Source of the DNA: Clostridium sp. CF012
Lineage (GTDB): Bacteria; Bacillota; Clostridia; Clostridiales; Clostridiaceae
Assembly: GCF_018861755.1 (NCBI RefSeq)
Contig: NZ_JAHLEF010000016.1
Span: forward strand, 1 to 64,000
Length of the DNA stretch: 64,000 bases
Direction: 5' to 3'
The notes below the pieces were generated by a model. That model searched no databases, had not been told where the DNA came from, and saw only the letters and a list, made by a program, of their open reading frames with translations. Within the stretch, counting starts at the first letter, position 1. The number at the start of each line of letters is the position of its first letter. A program made the translations under genes and the position numbers. Positions 9,783 through 17,907 of this stretch are shown here, piece after piece.

Positions 9783-10012
9783 TATAAAAAAATAGACCTC
9801 TTGCCCTTTGGGGCGAAAAGTCTATCGCGGTACCACCCATTTTTATATCTTAATTTTATAACGATGTATAATCACTATACACCGGCACAGCTTACGACAT
9901 ATTATGTTTTCAGCTTACAACTCAAGGGTGAGATTCAACATCTGAAATTATGGGTTCACACCGCTACCCACTCTCTGAAAATTTTCATGACATTTACTAT
10001 TCCTATCACAGT
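9783..10012 (-). promoter_or_regulatory. Leucine T-box riboswitch, copy nearest leuA
   Basis: On the minus strand the segment has a stem I region with AGAGAGTGGGTAGCGGTG (about 9980-9963), a specifier region GAAT-CTC-ACC with the leucine codon CTC at 932-930 within 99xx, the conserved T-box TGGTACCGCG (9834-9825) and then a terminator hairpin ending in a run of T (about 9826-9783). Uncharged tRNA-Leu (anticodon GAG) should stabilise the antiterminator and let leuACDB be transcribed. Confidence 0.93.
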
Positions 10013-10080
10013 TTTTAAATTATTTAGTTTTATTGTTTTTTGAAGCTTCATCTCTGAAAATATTTCAAATAAATTTGAGC

Positions 10081-10345
10081 ATAAAAAAATAGACCTTTCG
10101 TTTTGGGGCGAAAAGTCTATCGCGGTACCACCCATTTTTATATCTCCATTTTTTAACGATATATAATTTATATACACCGGCACGGCTTACCTTATATGTT
10201 CTATATATAATTCAATATATAATTAATATATAATTTCAGCTTACAACTCAAGGGTGAGTTTCAACATTAGCAATCTATGGGGCTTACACCATCTCCCACT
10301 CTCTGAAAAATATGCATGATGTTTACTTTCCCTATCTCAGTTTTC
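10081..10345 (-). promoter_or_regulatory. Leucine T-box riboswitch, promoter-proximal copy
   Basis: A second complete T-box unit in tandem: AGAGAGTGGGAGATGGTG in stem I, specifier GAAA-CTC-ACC (CTC at 10258-10256), T-box TGGTACCGCG (10130-10121) and terminator CTTTTCGCCCC..GGTCTATTTTTTT. It shares much sequence with the copy at 9783-10012, especially around the specifier and the T-box/terminator, so the pair probably arose by duplication. The long AT stretch at 10190-10235 is unique to this copy. Confidence 0.93.
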
Positions 10346-10379
10346 TCAATATTCAAATTTATTTTATGTATTGTTGCTT

Positions 10380-10408
10380 AGTATACTTCATGGAATTTTC
10401 TTTGTCAA
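10380..10408 (-). promoter_or_regulatory. Promoter of leuACDB
   Basis: On the minus strand TTGACA (10408-10403), 17 bp, TATACT (10385-10380): a near-consensus vegetative promoter just upstream of the first T-box. Confidence 0.8.
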
Positions 10409-10452
10409 TATTTATTTAAGAATATTTTTGAATATTGATCTTATCTTAGCAT

Positions 10453-12111
10453 TTACTGTTGCATCTTCTCACTTTTAATTTCCTGCAACGCCTTTAATAC
10501 TTCATAATATTCCTTATCTAGTTTCTTGGGATCATCCTTTTTAGAAGGCATGGAAATTTTACTGATAAGTTCTGACAACCTATTTTCATATACAAAAGCT
10601 TGATTTTCTAATGCTTTCTCCTTTTCGTCTGTTTTAATATCCCTCTTTTCCATATATTCTTCATAACTGCCCCGAGCGGTGATCAATTTGTGATTTTCTA
10701 TGGATAATATACTATTTGCAACAGTACTTATAAATCTTCTGTCGTGGGAGACAAACAGAAGCGTTCTCTCATATTCCACTAGTGCCGCTTCTACAACCTC
10801 TAAGGAGTATATATCCAGATAATTTGTTGGTTCATCCAAAATAAGTAGATTAATATCACTCAAAAATACCTTTGCAAAGGAAGCCTTTACTCTTTCTCCT
10901 CCACTTAATACCTGAATTTTCTTATAAACCTCTTCTTTTTTAAATAGAAGCCTGCTCAAAAGGATTCGGGCAAAAGTTTCATCATAAATACTATTTTCCA
11001 TTACATTTTCTAGAATACTTAGCTTTTCATTAAGAATATTCATGTCCTGGCTAAAGTAGCCTATTTTCGCACTCTTAGCTGTTTTAATTGATATGTCTCC
11101 TTCTAAAATCATCTTAATAAGCGTACTCTTTCCACTACCATTAGGCCCTATAAGCGCAGTTCTTGAGCTGTTATAAATATCAAACTCTGTATTACTAAAT
11201 ATAATTTTTTCTCCAAAAGACTTATTTATTTTCTTTCCTGAAATAACTATTTTACTATAAAGCTCACCATTTTCTAATGCATCTAACTTAATGCTTTGTA
11301 TTTTTCGAGGCTTTTCTTTTACCTCAAGATGATCTATTCTAGCTTTCATGTTCGTTGCTGATCTATCTAGGTTGGCTTTTGCCTTCTGGTTTCCCATTTT
11401 ACTATGAAGTCTTGCTTCTGAATTTCCCATTCTTGCTGGAGCCTTTCTCATAGTCTTTACCTTTTGTTTTGTGTCATTTATGGCCTCCTCAAGCTTCTTT
11501 TTCTCTTTACCATATTTCTGAAATTCAAATAATCCTCTTTCTATTTCTAAATCCTTTTGAAGCTTAAAGGCTGTGTAATTACCCTTATATTCCTTAAGCT
11601 TGACCCCATCTATCTCTAGTATCTTATTGCATAGCTTATCTAGAAACTCCCTGTCATGAGATATGATTACAATGGCGCCCTTATATTGCTTAAACTTGTT
11701 ATCAAGAAGGTCTATACCCTCCATATCCAAATTACTGGTAGGCTCATCTGCAAATATTATATCACTTGCACCATCAAAACATTTAGCCATCTTAAATCTT
11801 GTTTTTTCACCACCGCTTAAATGATTGCTCCAGTTATGCACAGTTCCAAATTTATTAGCTGCTCTTTTGTCTATATCATCATATTCTTTGGAGCCAAGTT
11901 GATCTAGCACACTATAACTTCCGTATCTTTTAACCCAGCCTTCGTCTGGCTGGGCTTCTCCGCAAAGTATATTTATAAGTGTAGTCTTACCTTCGCCATT
12001 AAGTCCCACAAGGCCAATCCGGTCCTCTGAGTATATTTTTAAATTTTCTATATCAAGAATAATTCTATCTCCATAATACTTTTTTATATTTCCACCTTCA
12101 ATTAATAGCAT
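10453..12111 (-). CDS. ABC-F family ATP-binding protein (ribosome-acting, probable antibiotic resistance)
   Basis: A 552-residue soluble protein with two ABC ATPase domains and no membrane segment. First domain: GLNGEGKTT (about 36-44), LSGGEKTRF, ADEPTSNLD; second: GPNGSGKST (about 315), LSGGERVKA, LDEPTNYLD. Between them (about 185-255) lies a charged linker (KKKLEEAINDTKQKVKTMRK) that in ABC-F proteins enters the ribosomal E site. Size and layout fit the Lsa/Vml/Msr-type antibiotic-resistance ABC-F proteins that release lincosamides, pleuromutilins, streptogramins or macrolides; the substrate is unknown. The leader has attenuator features with a 14-residue upstream peptide, supporting a drug-inducible resistance role. 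ATG at 12111 follows GGAGGGG by 8 T residues. Confidence 0.88.
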   Translation of the reverse strand: MLLIEGGNIKKYYGDRIILDIENLKIYSEDRIGLVGLNGEGKTTLINILCGEAQPDEGWVKRYGSYSVLDQLGSKEYDDIDKRAANKFGTVHNWSNHLSGGEKTRFKMAKCFDGASDIIFADEPTSNLDMEGIDLLDNKFKQYKGAIVIISHDREFLDKLCNKILEIDGVKLKEYKGNYTAFKLQKDLEIERGLFEFQKYGKEKKKLEEAINDTKQKVKTMRKAPARMGNSEARLHSKMGNQKAKANLDRSATNMKARIDHLEVKEKPRKIQSIKLDALENGELYSKIVISGKKINKSFGEKIIFSNTEFDIYNSSRTALIGPNGSGKSTLIKMILEGDISIKTAKSAKIGYFSQDMNILNEKLSILENVMENSIYDETFARILLSRLLFKKEEVYKKIQVLSGGERVKASFAKVFLSDINLLILDEPTNYLDIYSLEVVEAALVEYERTLLFVSHDRRFISTVANSILSIENHKLITARGSYEEYMEKRDIKTDEKEKALENQAFVYENRLSELISKISMPSKKDDPKKLDKEYYEVLKALQEIKSEKMQQ

Positions 12112-12141
12112 AAAAAAAACCCCTCCTATTATTTGGAGAGG
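12112..12141 (-). terminator. Attenuator hairpin covering the SD of the ABC-F gene
   Basis: On the minus strand CCTCTCC (12141-12135), 8-base loop, GGAGGGG (12126-12120), then eight T and the ABC-F ATG. The second arm is the SD sequence. The structure could act as an intrinsic terminator and also hide the ribosome binding site. The 5' arm lies within the end of the upstream peptide reading frame. Confidence 0.75.
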
Positions 12142-12173
12142 ATAATACTTTGTTTTAGTTTAATAATTATCAT
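12129..12173 (-). CDS. Putative 14-residue leader peptide of the ABC-F gene
   Basis: ATG at 12173, product MIIIKLKQSIILSK, TAA at 12131-12129. TAGGGTG lies 5 bases before the ATG. The last codons form the 5' arm of the attenuator hairpin and the stop lies in its loop, so a ribosome stalled on this peptide would prevent that hairpin from forming. This arrangement is known for inducible erm, vga/lsa/vmlR-type genes. The assignment is structural inference; no expression evidence is available. Confidence 0.6.
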   Translation of the reverse strand: MIIIKLKQSIILSK

Positions 12174-12360
12174 AAAAACACCCTATAGCATTAAAAATAA
12201 TGCCCACAGAGATAATATTTAAGGTAATATTCACATCAACAAGATAATATCCACTCACAGTTTTAATAAAATGCACAACAAAAAAATCCTCAATAGGGGA
12301 ATTTTTTATCGTCTTATTAAAAAAAATTCTTTAAGTGAATTATTTTCTCATATCTCTAAA
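12164..12360 (-). promoter_or_regulatory. Long 5' leader of the ABC-F gene
   Basis: About 250 bases separate the promoter from the ABC-F ATG. On the minus strand the leader holds a hairpin GCATTA-TTTT-TAATGC (about 12205-12190) and a T-rich potential pause or termination point after CCTATTGAGG (about 12295-12275), before the leader peptide. No other gene is seen here. Confidence 0.5.
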
Positions 12361-12387
12361 TACCTTACCTTTCATAGATTATATCTA

Positions 12388-12416
12388 ATTATAGAATTAA
12401 GAATATTTATTGTCAA
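12388..12416 (-). promoter_or_regulatory. Promoter of the ABC-F gene
   Basis: On the minus strand TTGACA (12416-12411), 17 bp, TATAAT (12393-12388): full consensus at both hexamers. Confidence 0.8.
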
Positions 12417-12501
12417 TGCCTAAAAGTTCAATCACTCAACTCTCAGGCATGGAGGAGGTGAGTGATTTTTGAGGCTTGTAGAAGAATATCTTAATATTGT
12501 T

Positions 12502-13773
12502 TTATAACTTGTGAATTGGGGACCATAAGGCAATTGAAACCTCAACCCCCTTGGAAACAGCGGCAATCGCGAATACAGCAACTGGACTGATTGAATTCGA
12601 AACTAAACTACCTACCATCATGCCAAGCGGCATAGCCAGGCGGGTAAACACACGAGAGAAACCAAGCACTCTTCCTAACATATTCGAAGGGACAGTTTCC
12701 TGCCGTATCGATGTCGAAAGCGTGTTCCAGGCCACATTGCAGATTGTAACGATACCAAAGGCGATTCCTGGACCTAGCCAAAACCGGGTAACTAATGCAT
12801 ACAGAAAACCACATGTCCCTACAATTAAGAGTATAGGTATAAGTACTCCCCGTCGAAAATAGCGTTCCAAAGGAACTATGATAATACTTCCCACTAAACC
12901 ACCAAGTCCAAGAAGCGCGTAGTTATAGCTAATTTGGGCCGCATTTAGATGTAGTGTAGAGAGGAGGTAGAACATCAAAACTCCATAGGCTGCACTGTAC
13001 CCAAAGTTGCCAATCATGGCCTGTAGTGAGAGACTAAAATTCAACTTGTCATGAATTAAAAAATGCAGTCCCTCCCCCATTCCATGAAAAATCTCGCTTA
13101 ATCGCGCTTTTGCAACCGGTTTTCCCAAGGTCTTTATTCTCCATATGGCCCATAATGTCCCTGCGAAAGATACGACATCAAACCATAACGTACGGTAGCC
13201 TCCGAGAGTGGTTATCATAATACCGGCAAGAATAGGACCAATTAAATCACCGGCTTGATTGACTAATTGATACGATGCATTTGCCTTAGTAAGGTTTTTA
13301 TTGCCTATTATATTGGGGATAGCAGCTACAACCGATACGTCAAAAAGTAGTGAAAACCCTGCCAAAAGAAATGATACAACATAGAGTTGCCAAAGTTGCA
13401 AGATGCCCAGCATTTGCATGAATGGAACGAAAGCGACTAGAATCGCTCGTGTTACATCAGCGAACATCATAAGTCGCCTACGATCCCAGTGATCAACAAA
13501 CATACCAATTATTGGACCAAATAACACAACCGGCAATACACTGACTGCATACATTGAACCCATAACAATAACTGAATGTGTTAGTTCATATGAAATCCAT
13601 GGTATGGCAAAGGTGTAAAGTGCGTCACCTAGTCTCGAAACTAGCTGTCCAATTAGGAAAATAAGAAATTCAAAGGGCAACTGTTTCGAGATAGAATTGC
13701 CCAATCGTTGTGGAAGCAGTCTTAGAACTGAACTATGCTCATTCTTCGATTCTTTAAAATATTTATTATACAT
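12502..13773 (-). CDS. MFS transporter (drug/macrolide-efflux-like)
   Basis: A 423-residue protein with about 12 hydrophobic segments. GPIIGMFVDHWDRRRLMMFADVTRA (about residues 88-112) is the MFS loop 2-3 signature (G-x-x-x-D-x-x-x-R-R/K). The shape matches MefA/EntS-like 12-TM exporters. RBS GAGGTG lies 8 bases before the ATG. The coding sequence is visibly richer in G and C than its neighbours (for example around 13080-13200), with codons such as CGC, CGG and GCG that are scarce elsewhere here, suggesting acquisition from another Firmicute. The substrate is unknown. Confidence 0.88.
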   Translation of the reverse strand: MYNKYFKESKNEHSSVLRLLPQRLGNSISKQLPFEFLIFLIGQLVSRLGDALYTFAIPWISYELTHSVIVMGSMYAVSVLPVVLFGPIIGMFVDHWDRRRLMMFADVTRAILVAFVPFMQMLGILQLWQLYVVSFLLAGFSLLFDVSVVAAIPNIIGNKNLTKANASYQLVNQAGDLIGPILAGIMITTLGGYRTLWFDVVSFAGTLWAIWRIKTLGKPVAKARLSEIFHGMGEGLHFLIHDKLNFSLSLQAMIGNFGYSAAYGVLMFYLLSTLHLNAAQISYNYALLGLGGLVGSIIIVPLERYFRRGVLIPILLIVGTCGFLYALVTRFWLGPGIAFGIVTICNVAWNTLSTSIRQETVPSNMLGRVLGFSRVFTRLAMPLGMMVGSLVSNSISPVAVFAIAAVSKGVEVSIALWSPIHKL

Positions 13774-13814
13774 TTAATCACCTCTAATAAAGATACACTT
13801 AAGTACAATGCTTG

Positions 13815-13910
13815 TCTGATTTATTGTGTCCACCAGCCAAGACAAACAGCAACACTTTGTTAGCTGAAGTCCATATGCCCACTTTACAAATGTTTCTAAA
13901 GCTTTTTCTT
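13815..13910 (-). repeat. Fragment similar to the 5' part of the group II intron relic
   Basis: The minus strand reads CTAACAAAGTGTTGCTG...GTCTTGGCTGGTGGACAC, closely resembling CTTAACAAAATGTTGCCA...ATTTGGCTGGTGGC at 15395-15440. The fragment probably derives from domain I of a related intron. It has no open frame and lies between the MFS and GNAT genes. Confidence 0.5.
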
Positions 13911-13962
13911 GAGAATATAATAATGCTAACCAGCATTATGTATAATTATCAATTTATAAGTG

Positions 13963-14499
13963 TCATATTTTGTACTCCAATTGAATGTCAAAAGGCTCAT
14001 GGTTAGCAATTTCATCATTAATTTCTTTTGCATCCACACATCCAGCAGCTATATAAAATTGTTGGGTTTCTTCTGCTGGATGCCCTGACATATAAAGTTT
14101 TTTTGCACCCCATTCTTTAGCTTTTTTAACACATAAGGTAAACAATCGTTTCCCAAGTCCTAATCGCCTATACTCACTAGAAATGTGTAGTTGCATTAAT
14201 TGTACATATTGATTTTGACTTCCAAAAAAATTATGTAGTAACGATGCAAATGCTATGAGGTTGTCATTATAAAACATGCCAAAAACAATTCCGCCACTAT
14301 TTATACAATTGATAAAATCTTCATTAACAATTTCTCGTTTTAATTCATTATCCCAATTCTCAATAAATGGGTTTTTTATCAATAATTTTTTATCGTCAAT
14401 TTTTCTCCAAACATTTAAAATTTTCTGGTAACGATTAAAATATTCTAATAAATCTGGCACTAAATCAACTTCTTTCAATTCCCTAATTTCTATATCCAT
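13963..14499 (-). CDS. GNAT family N-acetyltransferase
   Basis: A 178-residue single-domain GNAT. The acetyl-CoA site is in VQLMQLHISSEYRRLGLGKRLF at about residues 96-117 (R-R-L-G-L-G-K), followed by AKEWGAKKLYMSGHPAEETQQFYIAAGC, the usual alpha4-beta6 portion. AGGAGG lies before the ATG. Substrate unknown. It stands alone, with intron debris on one side and a coiled-coil protein gene diverging on the other. Confidence 0.88.
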   Translation of the reverse strand: MDIEIRELKEVDLVPDLLEYFNRYQKILNVWRKIDDKKLLIKNPFIENWDNELKREIVNEDFINCINSGGIVFGMFYNDNLIAFASLLHNFFGSQNQYVQLMQLHISSEYRRLGLGKRLFTLCVKKAKEWGAKKLYMSGHPAEETQQFYIAAGCVDAKEINDEIANHEPFDIQLEYKI

Positions 14500-14679
14500 T
14501 GATTATTTCCTCCTTTTGTATCATATATAATTTTTCTTTATTATATCTTAATATTAAACTGTTGTGTATATTGACGAATACTCTTGGTATATGTTACCTA
14601 TAATAATATTATAAAACACTTTAAATTTTAATCAAATTCATATATAATTATTATATAAACTATAAGAGGGTGAAATACT

Positions 14680-14964
14680 TTGGACAAAGAATTAATAAAA
14701 TCATTAAGCGATTTATTAGATGAAAAATTGACTCCAATAAAAACCGATTTAAAGAGCATAAAATCTCAGCAAGAGGAAAGTATATCAATACTAAGAGCAT
14801 TAGAACATAAATCGGATATTAATAAAGCTGAGCATGATAAATTATTTAATGATATTGCTAACCTTTCTGGTAGTGTAGAGAATATGAGAAAAGATCTTTC
14901 TGCTGTAGAAGTTGTTACTGCTAGAAACATGGAAAATATAGCTCAACTAAAACTTGTAAAATAA
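14680..14964 (+). CDS. Small coiled-coil protein, function unknown
   Basis: A 94-residue, hydrophilic, nearly all-helical protein with heptad character throughout (LSDLLDEKLTPIKTDLKSI, DIANLSGSVENMRKDLSAVE). The start is TTG with GAGGGTGAAATAC before it. Similar small coiled-coil proteins of unknown role are scattered in clostridial genomes, often near mobile DNA. A strong terminator follows immediately, so it is monocistronic. No known catalytic motif. Confidence 0.65.
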   Translation: MDKELIKSLSDLLDEKLTPIKTDLKSIKSQQEESISILRALEHKSDINKAEHDKLFNDIANLSGSVENMRKDLSAVEVVTARNMENIAQLKLVK

Positions 14965-14971
14965 AAAAATT

Positions 14972-15017
14972 TAGCCTGTTAACTTTTTTATAAAAGTTGC
15001 AGGCCTTTTATTTTTTA
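14972..15017 (+). terminator. Terminator after the coiled-coil gene
   Basis: GCCTG-TTAACTTTT / AAAAGTTG-CAGGC stem followed by TTTTATTTTTT on the plus strand. Confidence 0.85.
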
Positions 15018-15067
15018 TAAATAATCTTTTGCTATTTTTCCAATTGTATATGCCCCTAATAAGATTT

Positions 15068-15485
15068 CAACTGTAAGGGTTTGAAATTTTCTCCGCCTTT
15101 TCCTAGCCTCAAAACCGTACAAGCGACTTTCATCGCATCCGGCATGCCAACGAATAAACTTACTTGCCTCTATTGGCGTTCAACACGTATCTACCTCACT
15201 GTAGATTTGCGCATAAAATAAATTTTAAATTAGCTTTATACCTTTCGATTTTCTTAATTTTACTATGTGTTAGAAATGCTTTTGTTATAACCTTAGCGCT
15301 ACCGCGCTTGGTGAAGGAATGTGCCTTAGCGATTGGTCATCGATTAACCTATATATATTACAAACCATAAAATTACATGTTACTATATAAAAAAAGCCAC
15401 CAGCCAAATCGAATGGCAACATTTTGTTAAGTGATGTTTCAGGTCTTTTACTATCTACATGCGCAAGTTTACCCCTGATCGATTC
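15068..15485 (-). mobile_element. Degenerate ORF-less group II intron remnant
   Basis: On the minus strand a domain V-like element is present: TGCCGGATGCGATGAAAGTC followed by GCTTGTACGGTTTTGAGG (about 15147-15107). It forms the lower helix GCCG/CGGU and a GCGAU-GAAA-GUCGC hairpin. Upstream on that strand, GACCTGAAACATC, TTAACAAAATGTTGCC and GGCTGGTGGC (about 15455-15390) look like domain I, and the start near 15480 (GCGCATG) could be a worn GUGYG. The whole is about 420 bases, too short for an intact intron, lacks a reverse transcriptase gene, and the catalytic AGC triad appears as TGC. The plus-strand frame here is not a gene. Confidence 0.6.
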
Positions 15486-15543
15486 TCTTCTAGTTTAATT
15501 TCTAAAATAAGAATAAAAAAGTACTAATATAATTTTTTACTCA

Positions 15544-16005
15544 TTAGCTTGATTTAAACTTAGAATTATCATAATTATATGGAATACTTGTTCCTACAGC
15601 TACATCTTCAATTTTTTCGATGATTAGCCAGTCATCCATATTACTTTGACGATCAAATTCTAAAGGAGTAATTTCCTTAACATCTTTAAACTCAACTATG
15701 CATAAGCATTTTTTATGCCATCTTTCTTTTTGCTTACTAGATAGATTAAGCAGGCCTTGATTATCCTCAAGTGTTTTTACAATTTCATCCTCTGTCAATT
15801 TAACATAGTTTTGAACACTTACTACCGTAGCCATAGCAGAGATCTTTCCTGTTCCTTTTTTCATAAGGTACAACGTTTCACCTTCAAAAACTCTGCTATG
15901 TGGGATTTTCCTTCCTGCCGCACCTCTTACAATCATAGTTTTGGTACCAGCAAGGATTTTCTCAAAAACCTTCTCTTTGTCATCACAATATACCAAATGT
16001 ACCAT
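15544..16005 (-). CDS. ASCH domain protein
   Basis: A 153-residue protein whose N-terminal half fits the ASCH (PUA-like) fold: VFEKILAGTKTMIVRGAAGRKIPHSRVFEGETLYLMKKGTGKISA, with the G-x-K-T motif around residues 20-24 and the conserved RVFEGETLYLM strand. ASCH proteins are thought to bind RNA or modified nucleobases, and some are amidohydrolases acting on N4-acetylcytidine. The C-terminal half has CLCIVEFKDVKEITPLEFDRQ. GGGAG precedes the ATG. It is a single gene with no informative partner. Confidence 0.75.
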   Translation of the reverse strand: MVHLVYCDDKEKVFEKILAGTKTMIVRGAAGRKIPHSRVFEGETLYLMKKGTGKISAMATVVSVQNYVKLTEDEIVKTLEDNQGLLNLSSKQKERWHKKCLCIVEFKDVKEITPLEFDRQSNMDDWLIIEKIEDVAVGTSIPYNYDNSKFKSS

Positions 16006-16174
16006 TCTTTAATTACTCCCTTCATTTTATATAAATAATTTTTATTTCGTCTAAAAATACAATTGTAACTTATCCCTTATATCACTAAAATCAAATCACT
16101 TAATGCGTAAATATAAATTTCCTTAGATCTGAAATTTATTTTGTATTATAATAAGATGGCGCATTTAAAAACTT

Positions 16175-16966
16175 TCATCTGTCAATTTTCAGCTTTGAAG
16201 CAACCAATGTAAACTCACCTGGAATGTTTTTATAGGAATCAAATCTCGGTCCTTCAACAAGTGTATCAATAATAAACCCAGCTGAAGCAAAAGAACTAAT
16301 AATTTCACCCATAGTCCAATATCTTAAAAGGCACTTAGGGAACTCACTCTGTTCATTCTCTGGGAAAAACTTTTCATGTGCTACCTCACCAATTTGTAAT
16401 GTGTTTTCAAAGTAATCACCTGTAAGTTCCAATGCGTCGTCACTTACAACAAAAATATCACGAACTTTAAATATTTTTCTAATAGGATGAAAATCATTTA
16501 AAACCAATTTACCCCCTATTTTTAGTAAATCATATATCTTTTTTGAAAACTCATTTAAATCTGAAAAGTAATGTAGTATTCCGCCTTCCAGGTAAACAAT
16601 GTCGAAATTATTATACATTTCATCAATATTTAATTCTAAAAAGTCTGATACGATATATGTTAAATTTACACCTGCATCTTTAGCAACTTCCATTGCATAT
16701 TTTCTATTATCTTCAGAAATATCTACAATAGTGACATCAGCACCAAGTATTGATAATGGAACTGCCTTTTTACCACAAGAACCAAGCAAATTAGCAATTC
16801 TCTTTCCTTTCACATCACCAAGATATTCAAGATGTCTTCGCAAGTGTTTTTCAGGTTGTTTTATCATATCTTTAGCAACATCACTGGGTAAGCCCAATTC
16901 ATTCATCCAAAATTCATAGGCTTTATATGACCATGCTTTTTTATTTGTTTCACTTTGGTTGCTCAT
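16175..16966 (-). CDS. Class I SAM-dependent methyltransferase
   Basis: Predicted 263-residue methyltransferase. The Rossmann signature is visible: ANLLGSCGKKAVPLSILGAD (motif I region, about 54-73), VTIVDISEDNRKYA with the acidic end of strand 2, then FDIVYLEGGILHYFSDL (motif IV) and GGKLVLNDFHPI (post IV). The small-molecule methyltransferase shape (UbiE/Methyltransf_11-like) suggests a soluble substrate, which is not identifiable. The ATG at 16966 is chosen because GAGGGGG lies 10 bases upstream; the in-frame ATG at 16999 has no SD. Confidence 0.85.
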   Translation of the reverse strand: MSNQSETNKKAWSYKAYEFWMNELGLPSDVAKDMIKQPEKHLRRHLEYLGDVKGKRIANLLGSCGKKAVPLSILGADVTIVDISEDNRKYAMEVAKDAGVNLTYIVSDFLELNIDEMYNNFDIVYLEGGILHYFSDLNEFSKKIYDLLKIGGKLVLNDFHPIRKIFKVRDIFVVSDDALELTGDYFENTLQIGEVAHEKFFPENEQSEFPKCLLRYWTMGEIISSFASAGFIIDTLVEGPRFDSYKNIPGEFTLVASKLKIDR

Positions 16967-17070
16967 TAACTTTGTACCCCCTCTTTTCCTAAAATTCATA
17001 GAAAATTACGATTACGTCTCAATAAAATCAAAAACTTTTATGCAATCACTTTTTCACTTATTATAGTCAC

Positions 17071-17898
17071 CTAATTGAGAGCTTTCTTTAAATAATTCAA
17101 GCATTTATTTACTTCAGTAAAATTAACTGTACCATCTTCCAAAAGTGATTTACTTTCTAGAGATAGTGAGCCTTTAAAATTCAATCTTTTCAATTCATTA
17201 AATAAACATTTAAAATCTATCTCCCCTTCTCCTGGCAAAAGATAGTTCTTTAATGAGTTTAATGAATACGCTTCCCCCTTATAATCGTGAATATGTAAAT
17301 GTGTGATACATTCTTTTTCCCATAACCAATCTGTATCAAAAGTCTTCCATAATAAATCATGGTAAGATATCATTCTAATATCCAATACAACTTTTGTTTG
17401 AGGATATATATCTACAAGTTTTTTCAAATTGCTAATTGGGTCAGATTTTCTACATGGTATCGTCTCTACAGCTAAGCATATTCCATATTTATCAGCTATA
17501 TTTAAACATTCCTCAAATGCAATAATATTATTTTGAAATTTATCGTCTGATAGAGGGAGCCCCCATAAATGTAAAACCATTAATTTTGCGTTAAGTTCTT
17601 TTGCAACCTCACAATTCAGTTTTAATATATCCATTCCATTTCTATAATTAATAGTATTTAATTCTGTAATAAGCGTACCTATATCCTTATCAGCGTGTAC
17701 TACTGGAAATTTTAATCCACTTTTATATAACTTATCCGTTATAGTTTCAATTTCACTATACCAGTTAGGGTACATAACTAATTCAAGGCCATCAGCAGAT
17801 AATTTCTGACCCTCTTCTAATATTATTTTGTAATCAGATTGATAAGGATACTCAGTTATAACTCCTGTTGAACAAAAAACTCTGTTCCTTTCCTTCAT
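17071..17898 (-). CDS. Sugar phosphate isomerase/epimerase (AP-endonuclease 2-like TIM barrel)
   Basis: A 275-residue TIM-barrel protein of the xylose-isomerase-like family. Metal-ligand strands are recognisable: LKFPVVHAD, LMVLHLWG, LAVETIPC (Glu), KVVLDIRMISYHD (Asp/His), HLHIHDYKG (His-x-His-Asp) and GSLSLESKS (Glu). Members isomerise or epimerise sugars, inositols or hydroxypyruvate. RBS AAGGGG precedes the ATG at 17898; the ATG at 17907 directly abuts the SD and is unlikely. It lies 104 bases upstream of the methyltransferase gene in the same direction, with no clear functional link. Confidence 0.82.
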   Translation of the reverse strand: MKERNRVFCSTGVITEYPYQSDYKIILEEGQKLSADGLELVMYPNWYSEIETITDKLYKSGLKFPVVHADKDIGTLITELNTINYRNGMDILKLNCEVAKELNAKLMVLHLWGLPLSDDKFQNNIIAFEECLNIADKYGICLAVETIPCRKSDPISNLKKLVDIYPQTKVVLDIRMISYHDLLWKTFDTDWLWEKECITHLHIHDYKGEAYSLNSLKNYLLPGEGEIDFKCLFNELKRLNFKGSLSLESKSLLEDGTVNFTEVNKCLNYLKKALN

Positions 17899-17907
17899 AA
17901 ACACCAT

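Noticed and set aside
15164-15370. Plus-strand 68-codon frame
   Set aside because: It lies antisense to the group II intron relic and has no RBS or recognisable product.
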